The notes beneath the pieces were generated by a model. The model saw only the letters and a list, made by a program, of their open reading frames with translations, did not search any database and was not told where the DNA came from. 64,000 nt of DNA, taken from contig NC_049989.1 of the NCBI RefSeq assembly GCF_000003815.2, positions 2,710,342 to 2,774,341 of the forward strand, in the 5' to 3' direction. Positions 46,601 to 60,038 of this stretch are shown one piece after another; position 1 is the stretch's first letter; every line of letters starts with the position of its first letter. Source of the DNA: Branchiostoma floridae. Lineage: Eukaryota; Chordata; Leptocardii; Amphioxiformes; Branchiostomatidae. A program made the position numbers and the translations under genes.

Positions 46601-49600
46601 AGAGAAACTCACATCAAATTCTCTGACAGCATCTTTCTTCTCCTTGATGTACTGCTTCTCAACTGTCTCTATCTGTAGCAGTAAAATGGAATAACACATT
46701 AACAGGAAAGACAGGTTGATTAATAAGCAAATCTTGGCTTTTCAATTTATCTAAGTTGCTGTCATTATTCAAACGAACACAAGAAACTGAACAATGCCTG
46801 ATAAAAAAAAATTATCTAAACATTTCTTAAGATTCTTAAACCCTGCTAGTAAAACAGTTGGATGAGTAATGCATTGAGTGGTTATAACTTTACACCGTCT
46901 ATGCTTTTTCCTCCTATACTATATCATGTAATGAATGATAAGCTAGTAGTAAAGAAAACTGTAAAGACATTTATTTTGCGGGTATTTACTTTTGTGGTTG
47001 CGGGAAAATGGAGTGTTTGCGGTAGTTTCAAGTTCGCGATAGCCCCATAGACTGCAGTCTCATGTTCGCTGGGGTTTTAAGTTCGCGGTGAAGTCGTCAC
47101 TGCGAAAACCGCAAACATAAAACCACCGCGAACATTTCTGCATTTACAGTTTGCCATCTACTTACTTCAAACTGTTGGATGATTTCTGCCATCCAAGTTC
47201 TCTCCTTGTTCTGGTTTTCCAGTCTCTTTAACCTCCGCATGTACTCAGGATGCGATGCTAACAAAACAACAAAATGTGGCATAAGCTCGAAGATTTAACC
47301 TTGTTTTCAAAAGGTCTTATCTAGAATATGCCTTGCTCCTGTTACTTAGTGTTAGCCATGTCTCTATAGGCTCTGTAACACTCTTTTCAAGCTACAAGCC
47401 ATGATGTATCATGGTAAGCGACTCTCTCTCTCTCTATCCGGTTTAGGGTCTGCTGTTCCTCGTCTTGCAAGGGTTGAGCATTGGGGGATGTTGCTCAGGT
47501 CTGATTGCTGACCTCCAAAGGATCAGGCAAAAACAACATCCTGACTCTTAAACTAAGGTTACAGGCTTACAGCATATAGGTTACTATCAAAACAGCAGTG
47601 AGAAGTGTAGAAAAATAGGCTGTACTCTTAAAGGTTATTCAGCACAACAACCACTTCACGACTGACTTGGATCCAGAATACTGAATAGTTTTAACTTAAA
47701 GCTCCCAGATATGCAATTCTGCTATTCACGCACTTGTATAAACAAGGTCTTTTGAAAACTTTTAAAACTTGAATCTCAATGTGCATTTTGCCATCCCTGA
47801 CAAAAAAATTGTGTTACATGAGTGGCAAATCTCCAGCTAACTGATTTATAATCATACCCATAGAACTTAAGTTAGCATTAATATTATAACAACATTATGT
47901 ACCATGCTGGTTGAGCTCCTCCAGTTGTTTCTTCAAGTGTGCCAGTTTTTCCTTGTAAACCCTGAAAAAAATCAGAACACAACACTTCAATGCACAAGAA
48001 ACCAGAGAAATATTAAAATTCTTTGAACATTTCTCCAAACATTGATGATTACTCCGAGTATGACAAGATTTTCATCTTTGGCAGCTGTTGCTGTTTTCCA
48101 TATACCTACTTGTAACCACATTCTGTTAAGCGCAACTTAATTTTCAACCCAGATAGCACAGTGCACAACTTGAAATTTTGCAGTTGGAACAGCTCTTTTC
48201 CCTCATCTATGTGCATAAGTTTTTGTATCTATCTTTTGATGACAAAAAAAAATGAGTAGTTACATGTAACTGGGAAGAAAAGACAAGTAGCTGATTTGAA
48301 GAAAGTAATGAGTCGGAAGTGGGGCAACCTAAAACGTTGATGCTGCAACCTGGCTCAGGTTGCCACCTGGGAAAAAGGATTTCAGCACTGTGTTGTGTAT
48401 TTACAGAATTTTACTCACTGTTCTTTCATCTCTGTGTGCTGCTCTTCCCTCTTGACCTGATCTGTCTCGCTGGCATCTTCCGTATCTGTGCAATAGGAAA
48501 CATCTTACTCGTGTCCATCTTCACATGTTTTGACATCATCTCATCATGACATTGACGTTCAAACCAACAAGTTTCATAGTAGACTTAGTAGGATAGTAAC
48601 TGAGATTTTAAGTTCATGATTTCAACTTAAGTATGCATGCGGCAAGGTCAAAGGTGAAGGCTCGACTTATAAACAGTTCTTGTATCCACCAAGCTTAAAA
48701 CATGTCCAGGTGTATATGGCCTCTTTTGCTTGGTTTCATGGAAGCAAGCAGTTTGTAATTGCATTCACAGCTAAATACAAGTGCATAAATAATATTATGA
48801 TTGAAAAGTAATTGTTTGTCATAAAGAAAGCAGCATGGACACAATAAGATACATGTTTTGTATTTTGTTGACTAATTCTGAGACATTTGACTAGTATTAG
48901 TAATACAGTAGTATTGCACAGGCTTCCATTCAATAGTTCAAATGCACTTCCCGTAACCAGAGTGTCCTGCTGTCAAATTTCAAACACCGGATTCAGACAT
49001 TTGAATTGCTCTTGTGACAATTCTTGCTTGATGACAGTCGTGATATACATGTATCTGAATCTGGCAAATTATGACATATCCGAAATATCATGTACTAATA
49101 ACTTCTATGCATTTGATTACATAATCATAAAACACACGTTTCTCACCTTTGGTAAATTATGTTTAACGTTAAGTCTTAAAGGTAGTGAAAATGATCATAA
49201 AGAAGCACACTAAAAATTAGTTATTCCAGACTCCCACTCAACAATACCGGAGGTATCACACGAATCAAAAGGGTTCTGGTAATTTGTTTGTCCTATTGTC
49301 CCATGTTTCTGGACAAATACATAACAATGTGAAGGTACAGGTATGATCTACGTATCTTTGTCAGACAAACACACCGCGGATCGTAACTTCTGGAGGACAG
49401 GTGCTGAATTCTACAGCTGAAAATCTATGTGGTGCGGATCTCTTGTTTTGATACAGGGCCATATGATTTTGGAACAAGAACTGGCAACCCTCTGTCTATG
49501 TAGACGCGTTTTCTACGAGTTTTGGTCCACAGGTAACAAAAATTTACTATCCACGACACAGGGACGTAAATGGCGGCTGTATCTAAGGTAACAAAGGCGA

Positions 49601-49858
49601 GAAATTGGTAAAATTTCTGTAAACACAGAGCGGAGGTACAAGGGCGCGTGTGCATGGCAGCACACAGGGCGCCAACCCGCCCCCAAAATTCTCGGTGGCC
49701 CTACGGCCTTACCCCCGAGAACTTCCCCACGTCCTACCTTCGTCGGACTCGTTGTCGAACTCCCTGTCCTCGTCGCCGTCTATCGTGCTCGAATCGTCGC
49801 TAAATCCGTCGTGAAACGACCGGGAATCCTCGCCGTAGTGGGGCAGAGATGCCGCCAT
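40615..49858 (-). CDS. SUDS3: Sin3 histone deacetylase corepressor complex component SDS3, 323 aa
   Basis: Twelve exons on the minus strand: 49858-49738, 48485-48419, 47961-47903, 47257-47166, 46672-46613, 44600-44504, 44042-43935, 43346-43279, 43088-43061, 42495-42405, 41125-41041, 40710-40615. They sum to 972 nt with every phase consistent. The protein has an acidic N-terminus with [14 protein letters not shown], a long coiled coil ([20 protein letters not shown] through [20 protein letters not shown]), [20 protein letters not shown], a Ser/Pro linker, and the C-terminal block [20 protein letters not shown]...[22 protein letters not shown]. These follow vertebrate SUDS3 (about 328 residues) end to end. 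In the family it bridges Sin3 and HDAC1 in nuclear corepressor complexes through the coiled coil. The donor of exon 7 (A|GTTTATG) is weak but required for frame. Introns are rich in MITEs. The gene is head-to-head with TAOK. Confidence 0.94.
41559..42229. mobile_element. pogo/Tc1-like MITE, TACAGTCAAACCTGTCC ends
   Basis: Left TACAGTCAAACCTGTCCTGA and right (inverse) TACAGTGAAACCTGTCCGAG, both followed by GCAACCAC. Bounded by TA, the usual Tc1/pogo target. The interior repeats GGTTGC and AGGTGGTTGC. No transposase. In SUDS3 intron 10. Confidence 0.75.
44285..44410. repeat. TCTGAGGAAGATGTCT repeat (copy 3, inverted relative to copies 1 and 2)
   Basis: Contains GTGTTCTTGCTGCC, ACATATAGCAGCAAGAAGTA and AGTTAGAAGCTCTGAGGAAG, matching 12048 and 19827 in reverse. 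In SUDS3 intron 6, about 90 bases from exon 6. Confidence 0.6.
44834..46548. mobile_element. Outer Tigger/pogo-like element interrupted by an inner MITE
   Basis: Ends TACAGTGGAAGCC (44834) and, inverted, TACAGTAGAAGTC (46548), with TA at both boundaries. The interior includes a GC-rich stretch (45120-45215) and no transposase frame. In SUDS3 intron 5. The full extent is inferred from the ends alone. Confidence 0.55.
45601..46209. mobile_element. MITE with perfect 29-base inverted ends, nested
   Basis: 45601-45629 and 46181-46209 are exact inverses, beginning TACCGTATATTCTCGAATAA. The unit AATAAAGTACGCACC also recurs internally (45636, 45713, 46114). TA dinucleotides sit at both ends. Inserted in the outer element. 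Confidence 0.85.
46958..47150. mobile_element. MITE with ACTGTAAA ends, GTTCGCGGT-rich, beside a splice donor
   Basis: Left ACTGTAAAGACATTTATTTT and right inverse ACTGTAAATGCAGAAATGTT. The interior has repeated TTCGCGGT and TTTGCGGT. Ends 15 bases from the SUDS3 exon 4 boundary (47166). Confidence 0.75.
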
Positions 49859-52800
49859 CGTCTCAAATATAATCGAAACAAAAAACGAAATGCCCAGAAA
49901 TCGCCACAGCGGAAGTCATTAGGTGCCTTGCATTTTCAAAATAGGGTGTGCGATGTTTACAGATAATATTGAAGTTCATCAAATCACATCAAAATTTGAA
50001 TAATATCTTAACATATAGAGTTTAATGCTCAGTTTTTGAATCTCACTATAAACGTAAATAATTCAATTATACAAAAATGGGACAAAATGGTAAATTTATA
50101 TGTGAATGTATGATCATTAACTTAACTGTGATCCCCATGCAATTTTAGAATTTGGTCTCGTCCAGGTTTCCGGTCTCGGCGGCTCACGGAACTTTTGTCT
50201 GAGACTTTACGAGACTTTGCCGTACTGGACACGAGCTCACAGTTCGTTATCCTGCCTAAAAACATGAGATTTTGGTTGAAATATGTGCAGACATGAGTGT
50301 TTCGAGATGTTTGCTCTACACGGAAGGTCATAAAAACGCACACATTTGTCAAGATTTCACCAATTGCGCCCAAAGACGTCTGCGCATGAGCAAGAGGCCG
50401 CCATCTTGAACGTGTAAATTTGGAAAAATTTGGGAGGAGTAGTGGCCAGCCTGGACAGGACGGATTCTGCAGCACAACCAGCCAATTTAACCCCACAACC
50501 AGCACCGTAGGTAACTTTCCTACCTCTAGATCGGTGATTCCTGTAGAATACCACCCGTTTCGGCACAGTATGCCGAATTTCTACTCTCATTATCATGCTT
50601 GGAACATCCGTCAAAGAAATGAGTCGTCGTCCACCCTTCTTGCATAAAACTCAAGCTGTGAGCGCTGGTAAAAAAAGAGAAATCCCCACCCATATGTAAG
50701 TTTGTGATCTGGGAGGGCGCTGAATTCTCCGGTGTTGTTGGCGGCGTTACGAGTGGGAATCGAGCGTGGGATGGGGAGTTTTTAGGGGGTTGGCTGAGCT
50801 TGGGGACAGCCGCAGGGGCAAGCGGCGGGGTTAGGGCGTGATGTCATCATATGGACCGTGTGCATGTTTCGGGAAAGCTTGCTTAGCGTTTCCTGATTTC
50901 CGTAGGGCAGGCCAAACCAACTCTGCCTTGTACAATCATTCCTCAGACACTGCTGCACCTAGGATAGGTCTGATCAGCTTGATCTCAGCCCTTCAGAAGA
51001 TGTGAGTTTTCCGTGATCTAGGCAGGGGGAACCCCAGTCAGGCAACTAGGGCGTTGCTAGAGCTTTGTTGTTCACATGTGTGTACCCAGAAGAAGGGTAC
51101 CGTCCATGTGTTGGACATACAAACCCTATATCTTATCATGGTCTGGGGGTCTGATGTCACCTGACTGGGACTGCAGATAGAAGGTCGCGGGCGCACCCCG
51201 CCGCGTTTTTCTTCATTTGCAACACTCGGTGTCAACGTAGCGGAATGTTGTGGTACAGGTCAAGGTGAAGACCACGCCTTCATTAATATAATCTACTTGT
51301 CAGCATGTAATAGTAAATTGGTGGACCTGGTAAGAGACTTCTTCGTGGATGAGTCATGGTGGTATTTCCCCGTTAAGTTGAGATACATACGTCTCAATCT
51401 CGGAAAGGTCGCTGATCATGACCTTCCATTGACAGGAGAGGCCTTGGAGGATTTGGTTATAGTTAATTTTGGCATTGACCCTGAGATACGGGCTTATGCA
51501 AATACAGTTTCAGCTCCTTTCACAATTTCGACAGATGTTTTTCAATATCATCGAAACCACTGGTCGTAGCCATGTTGTGGTAGATTTGATACATTTATTT
51601 TGAAATATGTTTACTAAATTGAATAGTTTCCTTCAACATCTTTTTTCAAATTCGAGATTTAATATTTGTTTAGTGCAGTGCTTGTCAGTGAAACATTGAA
51701 TGACTGATGTTGGTTTGTTAAAAAGTCCTTTGATGTGATGGAATTTGAGCTCAATACAGGCTACTATATTATGAAATGTACAGGAATGCGTGACTAAAAC
51801 TATATAGCCATTTTGATTTTAGAAAAACATCAAAGACATAATTAATAGACTGTTTGTATGATAAATATGAATCGATGATACGGATATGGTTTAGAAGTTG
51901 TTTGTGGATAATAGAATCTTCAAGTATATTTCAAAGAACTGAAGCAAGACGTTTTTCAAGGCTGAAAGAATTTGTTGCTGTAGGTAACCCGAACGCCTCA
52001 GATTCTGACCATTGACCTAGTTCTAGGACTAGACTGTGATCAGATATTTCTGTTGTATTGTATTACTATTGGAACGGCTTGAAATTCATTCTGAGGAAAA
52101 GGTGCACTGATGCACTTCACTCAAATTGAGGTGCACTGCAGAAATTTAAGGGGGTGCACAACATAGAATATGAGTAGAACTAGAACTGTAGAAGAATGTT
52201 AGCAAAAACTAATTACAAAGCTCACTGCCTCTCTCCAGAGCTTGAATCTGACATTCTATAGCTGACTATAACCTTAAACAATGGTGACACAGCAAGGGTT
52301 TTGTCATTTTTTCTGACACTTTAATGTAAAGAATTGTACTACTAGTAACAATGATACCAGGCTAACCTTAACACATGCAACCCCACACAAATATCAAGGT
52401 ATTGTGCACAGCTCAATATTGGGTGCACCCTGTATTTTGACCCCAAAACAACAACTGGAAGAAATCATTCTAGTAAATACATGTTCTGATGAAAAAGTGT
52501 TTGCTTGAGATTTTTTCGGATGTGCACATATTCCCACACTGAGATGTGAATGACTGTAACTTGTCCTGCTATTCCAGTTGGTTGGAACCGTTGGTGTGTG
52601 TGCATGCATCAATGTATGCAAAAGCCAACTGTCACTTTTTAGCAGGATATATTGTTCAAGCGCATACGCGTATGTAGCTGGCCAGTCATTGCCATTTTGG
52701 CATGTCATGGTATGTGGAAAAAATGTTTGTGTTTATAGAATTATGTCCTTTGTTTTGCAAAGGCATGATTTCAGTTTGTATGCCGACTTGGAGTGAATTG

Positions 52801-53023
52801 CATATCTTTTATCTTCAATTGAAGGGGAAATCCAAATCTGGAAGGGTTATGTTCTTTAATTAAACCTAAAATGCTTTTGTTTGTTTGGATAAAGCCATAG
52901 AAAACTGGATTAGAAATAAACAAAGGTTGATGATAATTTCTAATTACTTGTGATGTACAGAAAGAATTTTATTTTTCAAAAAGTTTTCAGGAGAGGATTG
53001 GTGAATAATATAGGGGACAAAAT

Positions 53024-53043
53024 CAATCAATCAATCAATCAAT
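53024..53043. repeat. (AATC)n microsatellite
   Basis: Five AATC units, intronic or upstream of TAOK. Confidence 0.8.
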
Positions 53044-55803
53044 GGTTTCCTAGCAGTAATATCAGTTACATAATCTATGGTATTACATAAATGGTCTTGA
53101 GTTTATCCAGATTGTGTGAAATGCACTGGTCATCCTTAGCTATTACATGTATAAACTACTGCACAGTCGCTAGGCTTGGTGTGTGATTTGGCATCGGCCT
53201 GTAACCGGCACCCTCCCAGTCTGCAAACAAGTCTGTGTGGCAACATCGATAACCTTTCACTCCTCAATAGAAATGTTTAAAAAACATTCAAAGTCCAAAG
53301 CTTTAGGGAAGAAAGCTGTACTCTGTGCTCTGTTTTTGTGACGTAGTGTTCCCTGCATTAGGTTGGTGATTGTTGAAGATATTTGCAAATACTGAAATAG
53401 GCAGTAGTTGCCCCCCTCCCCCATCAATGGGCATTGACCTCTTCTGACACAAACATGACGTCAGTATTTAATGCATTTGTCAACTGGACCCTAGCTTTGC
53501 GTTCCCCCTTGACGTTTCCAAGGACGAATACATATATTTGAAGCAATAGTCAAAGAAATGAATGGAAATTTTTTTATGTCAAAGTGTGCATCTTTTAAAA
53601 CAAGAAAGATCTTGTTGAAAACTTCAAACACTAGGAATTTGCAGGGATTACATTACTGTAAATCTTGAAATGTTTGTCATGGTGTGAGAAGCGACAATAG
53701 ATGTTAGGTCTAAAGTTACTAATATTTCATTGCAAGATATCAAAAACAGAAGTTCTGCTGCAGTACCAAGGAAATTCGCCAGTAGCCCAAAATCTAATAA
53801 TTTTTTTCGATGGGGTAAGAACCAATGACATTCAAATTTCATTACAATCCATCTTCAGCTTCTTGAGAAGTATACTATTAGTCTACATACATACAAACAT
53901 GCACACTCTATCAAAAGCATAACCTCTTTGGCCAAAGAGAAAGTGTCGCTTGTTGATCTTCTCTGCTAATTTATTCCCTCTAACAACTGTAATTACTGTT
54001 ACAGTTAACTGTGTGTTTTTAAAGCGGCAAGATTTACTATTTAAAGAAGCATTTAGGTTGATCCTGAAGGAATGATGGAAGCTCCTTGGTTGTACTGTCT
54101 TGTAGCTATGTGCCAGGTTGTATCTTCATTTGTGTACATGAACAGCTAAACATTGATGTTTTGCATATCCTTAGGAACTGTTACATTTTATAAGATAAAA
54201 GCATAGCAGAAAGTCCTATAGAGAATGCTCCTAAAGCAGTTGTGGAATGAAGTGCAGTTTGTCATTCTCTTTGTTTACTGTCTTCAAAGCAAAATTTTTT
54301 GTTTACATGGTGAAATTTTACCATTAGGAAATGATACACTGAAATTATTAAGATAGGAACTTCACGTTTATAACTGTCTCATGCAGTTCTTTGGGCTGGA
54401 ACCATACAAATGCAATGGCTAAATATTAACCTGTCAAAACCTTTCCGTTAGACAGAACCTTTAAATTTTGTACCATTGCGCCCTATTCCCAGTGGTAGAA
54501 AATAGGGCATATTTGCATAGTGTTGACTTGTGGCCGTTAAATCTGTACCCTAAACAATGGCAGTACCCTACCACCATACACACATACACACACCTTTGCC
54601 TTGTTGGCACCCATCAGATTAGTGAACAATCCAGACAAGGAACAATGTAAGGTGACAGCCTGCCATTCAGAGAAACGGTACTTATTCATTTGGTAAGATG
54701 CCACACCCTCCCCCTAGGGAACAAGCTCCTTCAATCTTGCATCTTAGGAACATAGCAACTCTATAAATCGATTACTCAGGACCATCGAGATGCAAATATT
54801 GTATTAAAGTAAGAGGTCGTATATTGAGTATTTTTCCCCAGGAAATGGAGTCTGTTTACATTGTATATCCCAATTTTATTTACTTTTATATATTAGCTCC
54901 CATTCTTGATCTAAGAACCTTTCTGAGTGAAATAGAGATAGCTGCAGAGGACGAATATGAGCAAATCTTTCTTACACTAGTTACAGAATGACAGTGATGT
55001 GATATTTTAAATATATGTCTACTGAAAATGTAGAATGGCATGGAAAATAGAAATATTAGAATTAACAGTTCTTGGCTGATGTTACATTGGCGTACCAAGT
55101 CCGTAGTGTGTTTTTTGGCACACATTTGACAGGTTAGCCAAAGAGGCTCTGTGGTCGTCATTCCACTGTAAGGGAAAGTCCTGTGAAGTGCCTTTCCCAA
55201 GGGCACAACGTTGGGACATGGTGGGTATCGAATGTGCCTATGATGGATCTTGGTGTAAATCTCAAAATCAAACCTCTAGATCTACACTTGAAAATGAAAG
55301 AACCCAGCACACTTTCTTGAATAGAGTAGGGTGTGATGACCCTTTGCACTTGTTTCAAAATGTGTACAGTGGCGAGGCTGCCGTGCAGTAGCACTAATAC
55401 TGGCCCTGAGATACTATCTGAGGTCACTTTCTCGGGATGTGGTTGTATTTCATTCATTTCATTAGTGATGGAAGTGATGTACAAAGTGATGGACTGATAT
55501 TCCTTCATTGTTCATCTTTTTTTTCCTCAACTTTTTCCCCACCAGTGTTGTCAAAAAGTCTGTTCAGAAATTACTTATTGTAGCCTTGGCAACATGAACC
55601 TTGATTTAGAAATTACATCATCGCCTAATGTATATGTAGCAGTTTAATATTGACATGACCATTTCAGGTGGTCATCTGATACGGAAGTATGAGGGTGTGG
55701 TCCATCTCTCAATTCTTAACTTAATGGGGTCAAACATGTCTATATAATTATAAATAATCTTTTGGCAGGGATATCATTTGTTTCACATGAAAGGTAGATA
55801 TCT

Positions 55804-56091
55804 CAGGGATTGAATACTTTTTGCTGCACTAGTGCAGGTAACCTTGAAAATTACCTGTACCAGCCAAATTTTACCTGCACCACTCTGAATTTAGGAAGTA
55901 TAGATCATACTGAAATTGTTCAGGAACCATGCAGCTAATAACAATCCACATACACCTACATCATATGACATTCATGTATAAAACCCAGTACATGGACCAG
56001 TGCAGGTTAGGTGCAGGTAGACATCAGAAATACCTGCACAGCTCCAATTATACCTGCACTCACCTGCATATGCAGGTGATATTTCGAGCCC
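55804..56091. mobile_element. MITE with CAGGG..TGAATA / TATTTCGAGCCCT ends (copy 1)
   Basis: Shares TAGGTGCAGGTAGAC and GGAAGTATAGATCATACTGA with 60542-60854. Ends CAGGGATTGAATAC and TATTTCGAGCCCTC are approximate inverses. The interior is rich in ACCTGCAC. Ends starting CAGGG suggest hAT type. Confidence 0.65.
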
Positions 56092-59000
56092 TCATGTCTA
56101 TAATCTTTTGGCAGGGATATCATATGTTTGGCATGAAAGGTAGATATCGTATGTAACACACAACATGTGCTTTACTAACGAAACTGTATATGTTGGCAAT
56201 ATTGTGGAATTGTAGTCTGTAATGATTATTAGGACATTGATATGCATACTGGCATGTAACAAAGTCTCCACTAGTTTGATTATCTAATGGCTGAACGTAA
56301 GGTCATAAAAATGTCAATAGGTAGATGGAGAGGTTGGCTTTACTATAGGTTACCTACTGTTTGGCAATTGAATGGATGAATTGTACTGGTACATATGTAC
56401 TGTACTTTGCACTAAACAGGTAAACCATGTATTTGTTTGGTTAACCTGTTTGTGGAAAATGTTTTTCCCATTGAGGCAGCTGCTAAACTGAAATGTCTGC
56501 AGATTTTTAGGCATTCGTAATGCAGGAAATAGTATCTATGAATTTGAATGATGATGAATTTAAAAATATTTAGGGAGAAGGTGCCCCCAGATCAAGCCTG
56601 CACTGTTTGCCATGTGGCTTTTCCGTGCTGAAATGGAAAACCTTTTCTATGCTGTGAGAAAAATCCTGTTGAGAAGCAAGACATAACCTTCTGGCAAAGG
56701 TAAAAACATTTTACAGGTAAAAAGGATGTACCTGCCAGGGACTCTGGGGTGAAAAGGTCACGACAGGAAGTGTAATTGACAGTTCCCCATCTTGATTACG
56801 AAAGATGAATGATTTGACATTTGACCAAAATGGGTCCCCTGTCAGAGTCACTTAGACGGATGGCTGATTGTCGTGTCTCATGGTTTCACCAACTATCGAT
56901 TCAGGAAGTAAAAAGGCATTAAATGTCTAATCCTAACTTATGGCCTTGTCCTGCCATCCTGTCCCCCCCTCAGGTGAGGTGACTATGGTACAGTCGGCTG
57001 GCAGCTTTCGTGTAACTGTCCTTCACTGTCTCAGTACTAGTATATCATAATTAAAGTATTCGTCCACCAGAACGTTGACCACTGTTAGATATGGTAATTA
57101 TTTTCTGTATGATGTGATGACGTCTGGTATCAAGTTTCAAGCTATGGGTGTGTATATATTTATGTATATGGTATTGCCGATACCATTATACATGTATCTT
57201 ACCAATGATGAATAACACATCTACCAGTATATCATTCTTGGGTCATATATAAATCATAGATATACTGTAACTGCTTTACATTTGTAAATTTAGTTGAACA
57301 TTTTAGGAAAAAGGCCAAGTTATATTTTAATATGACATAATTTCATAAATATATATGGTTGTTCATTATTAAGAAATTCAATTTATTTTGAGGGTATGTT
57401 CTTGAAAACCAGCAGAAATAAAAAAATCAAGGCTATTTCCCAATAAACTTCATTTGTTTCCTGCTTTGTAATGTAGTAGAGGTCAAAGGTCAGTCAGCAG
57501 ATGCCACACCCTTTTTCTGTCATGGAGCAGCTACCAACGTTTCTTCCGTCAAAGCACTGCCCGAAGACTGGGACATTCTGTCTGTGTGTCTACTGGAATT
57601 TTCAGCTGTGATCTTTTTCATTTTTTACGGCTGCAAAGTCTCCCTTCTTGGATCATTGACCACCTTGCTGTTAGAGGAATCAGGAATTGAGTGGATAGCG
57701 CTGGTCCGTTTGGGTGATTGACTTCCTGGGTGGAAGTGTCCCAGACCACTGGCAGGAATTGTTCTACTCAGACAGGTGTCTGCTGACTTGACAGGAAGAG
57801 GGATAGGCCGGCCTGCCCATATATAACTCCAGAATGTGGTCAGGTATTGCCATGGGGGAGACTTGCACTGGCTGCTCTGTACCTTAGAGGAAGATGATTC
57901 ATGTGCCACATCGCATTCAGGTTGGTTTGATGGGAAGTTTGGAGCTGATTTTTGCTCATATGTGGTGGTAGTTTTGCCAAGAGGTTTGTCAGGTATGTAT
58001 ATGCATAAGTTATAACACAAGAAGATGTTTGATTTTTTGGTAGATAGTAGTGATTGTACTGGAAAATTTTGTGTTTCTTACATCTAAATGTGCCCAGAGG
58101 ACGAACTGGTTATGTAAGTGATCGAATAAGGTCTTGCACATATATTTCCTTAGAACTGCAAGTCTGAACATGCCTTGACGTAGCATGGCTACATGTTGTA
58201 TATAATGATTTTGGTATTGTTTGCTATGCAAGATAGCTTTTAATACAAATTCTCCTTAATACAGCCATAGCTAATATTCTGATAACTTCAACCCAAAATG
58301 TAGAATTTTAAAAGATAGAAATACCGGTAAGTTCTTTTCTTTTGCAACAATAATTGTGTGCAAATTTTGTTGTTGCACTTGATGGGCATGAATATAAAAG
58401 GGATAGAAAAGGTTTTGTAGATACCTTTTATGTATAGAATGTTAACAGAAATACTTGGTCAAAGCATTAGCTTCAAGGTTTTCATCCTTACTGTTTACAT
58501 ATTCAAGGCTATTGTCAACTACTCTGTTTACTGTAGATTACAGGTGAACTGAGGTCATCTGGCATCCTGTTTTTGTGTTTGCCCTTTTACGTAAGGTATT
58601 TGGTAGGTGTATATGTACATTTGTAGGTGTCCATGATCTTTGGTTAATGGGTACTATGTACTCCTGTAAATTTTAGATTAGAGGTGTATATGCATGTGGA
58701 ATGTACATGTACCTTATGTCCTGTAGTCACTTATGTATTTTTTTAACCATCTCACTCACATTAAAGTATGTTAGAACTTAGAACGATGTCAAGAGATAAG
58801 TCTTCCACACCAAATACTTGACCTGTAACCCACATGTAACCCCATACTTTTAATTTGTGTAGGTTTTCTGGAAAGAAACATTTCTTTTTAGAATTAAAAA
58901 TATAGCATGTACACAATTTGTAGTATTGATATGTTTGTCCTCAGCCAATGGACCATGTCTGCATATGGTTACCCCATCCAGCCAATCCTGGGCCATCGCT

Positions 59001-59486
59001 TTCCAAGGTCACTCAAGGTCAAGCTAACGTTCCCACCAGTGATTATTGGTTTTGCCATCTCATAGTGGATTGTCCCTCTTAGTGTGCTGGGGTCAGGCAG
59101 GTAGATTCATAATCATATATCCTCAGCATATTGTCTCAAGATTGAACAGTTGTATTCATAACAGTGGTAGTATCGTTTGTATAGCAGAACATTTTTACAT
59201 GGTGTACCTAGAAGTATTTTTATGGGGAATGCAAGATGAATGTGATGGTCTATAGGTATGTGTATCTCCTGCTTTCACTAGCTAGAAGCTTGTTTTATAC
59301 ATTTGGGTGCATGTAGAGAAATCAAGTTCTTTCAATCTTTGTTGTGAAGCTTCTAGTGGTACCTTGGTATAAATACTATAATGATGTGATGGTACATTTA
59401 GTTTTTACCTATGCTTGATGTAATGCAGCTCTGTTTTAGTCATATACTGTATAATACTTGAATGCTGTCATAGTGATACATTATAG

Positions 59487-59650
59487 TCAGTGTTACATTT
59501 GGATGCTATCTTGGCTGGTAATACATTACCATCAGTGTTACATTTGGATGCTGTCCTTGCTGGTGATATGGTATATTGTTGTCAGTGTTACATTTGGATG
59601 CTGTCCTGGCTGGTGATATATTGTTGTCAGTGTTACATTTGGATGCTGCC
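59487..59650. repeat. Minisatellite, four units of 45-50 bases
   Basis: Each unit begins TCAGTGTTACATTTGGATGC and continues TGTCCTGGCTGGTGATA. Units start at 59487, 59532, 59582 and 59627. Confidence 0.85.
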
Positions 59651-60038
59651 CAGTCGGGTCAGTAGTGGTCAGTCTAATCAGGAAAGTTGTCCAGTTTTAC
59701 TGGAGAAAGCTCATTCTTGGTATCACGGGTGTCACCAAGAGGACGGATTAACTTTGTCTTGTAACTGCTCGGGTGCCAAAGTGCCGTATTGACTGGGATC
59801 ACCTTTCTTTCATCATCAGCAGGAGTATGATTGAATTTTTGCCCTCCCTAAACCTTACTTTTCAATATGCAAATGTACTTCTCTATGATATGAAGCAAGA
59901 AGTGTGAAGATATCGGCACTGATGTGCAGCTAGAATCAAAGTAAAACTATCTACTGTCTACATGTGATTGCAAGAATTGAATCAAAACAATATTGTGTCA
60001 TTATTCATTAATGATTCTTTTTTTTTTTCTTCTTCCAG

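Noticed and set aside
51297-51569. 90-codon plus-strand frame upstream of TAOK
   Set aside because: No recognisable family, no clear splice context; cannot be told from chance.
57625-58020. 131-codon minus-strand frame
   Set aside because: Unrecognised composition, no start or splice support; most likely chance in a long intron or UTR.
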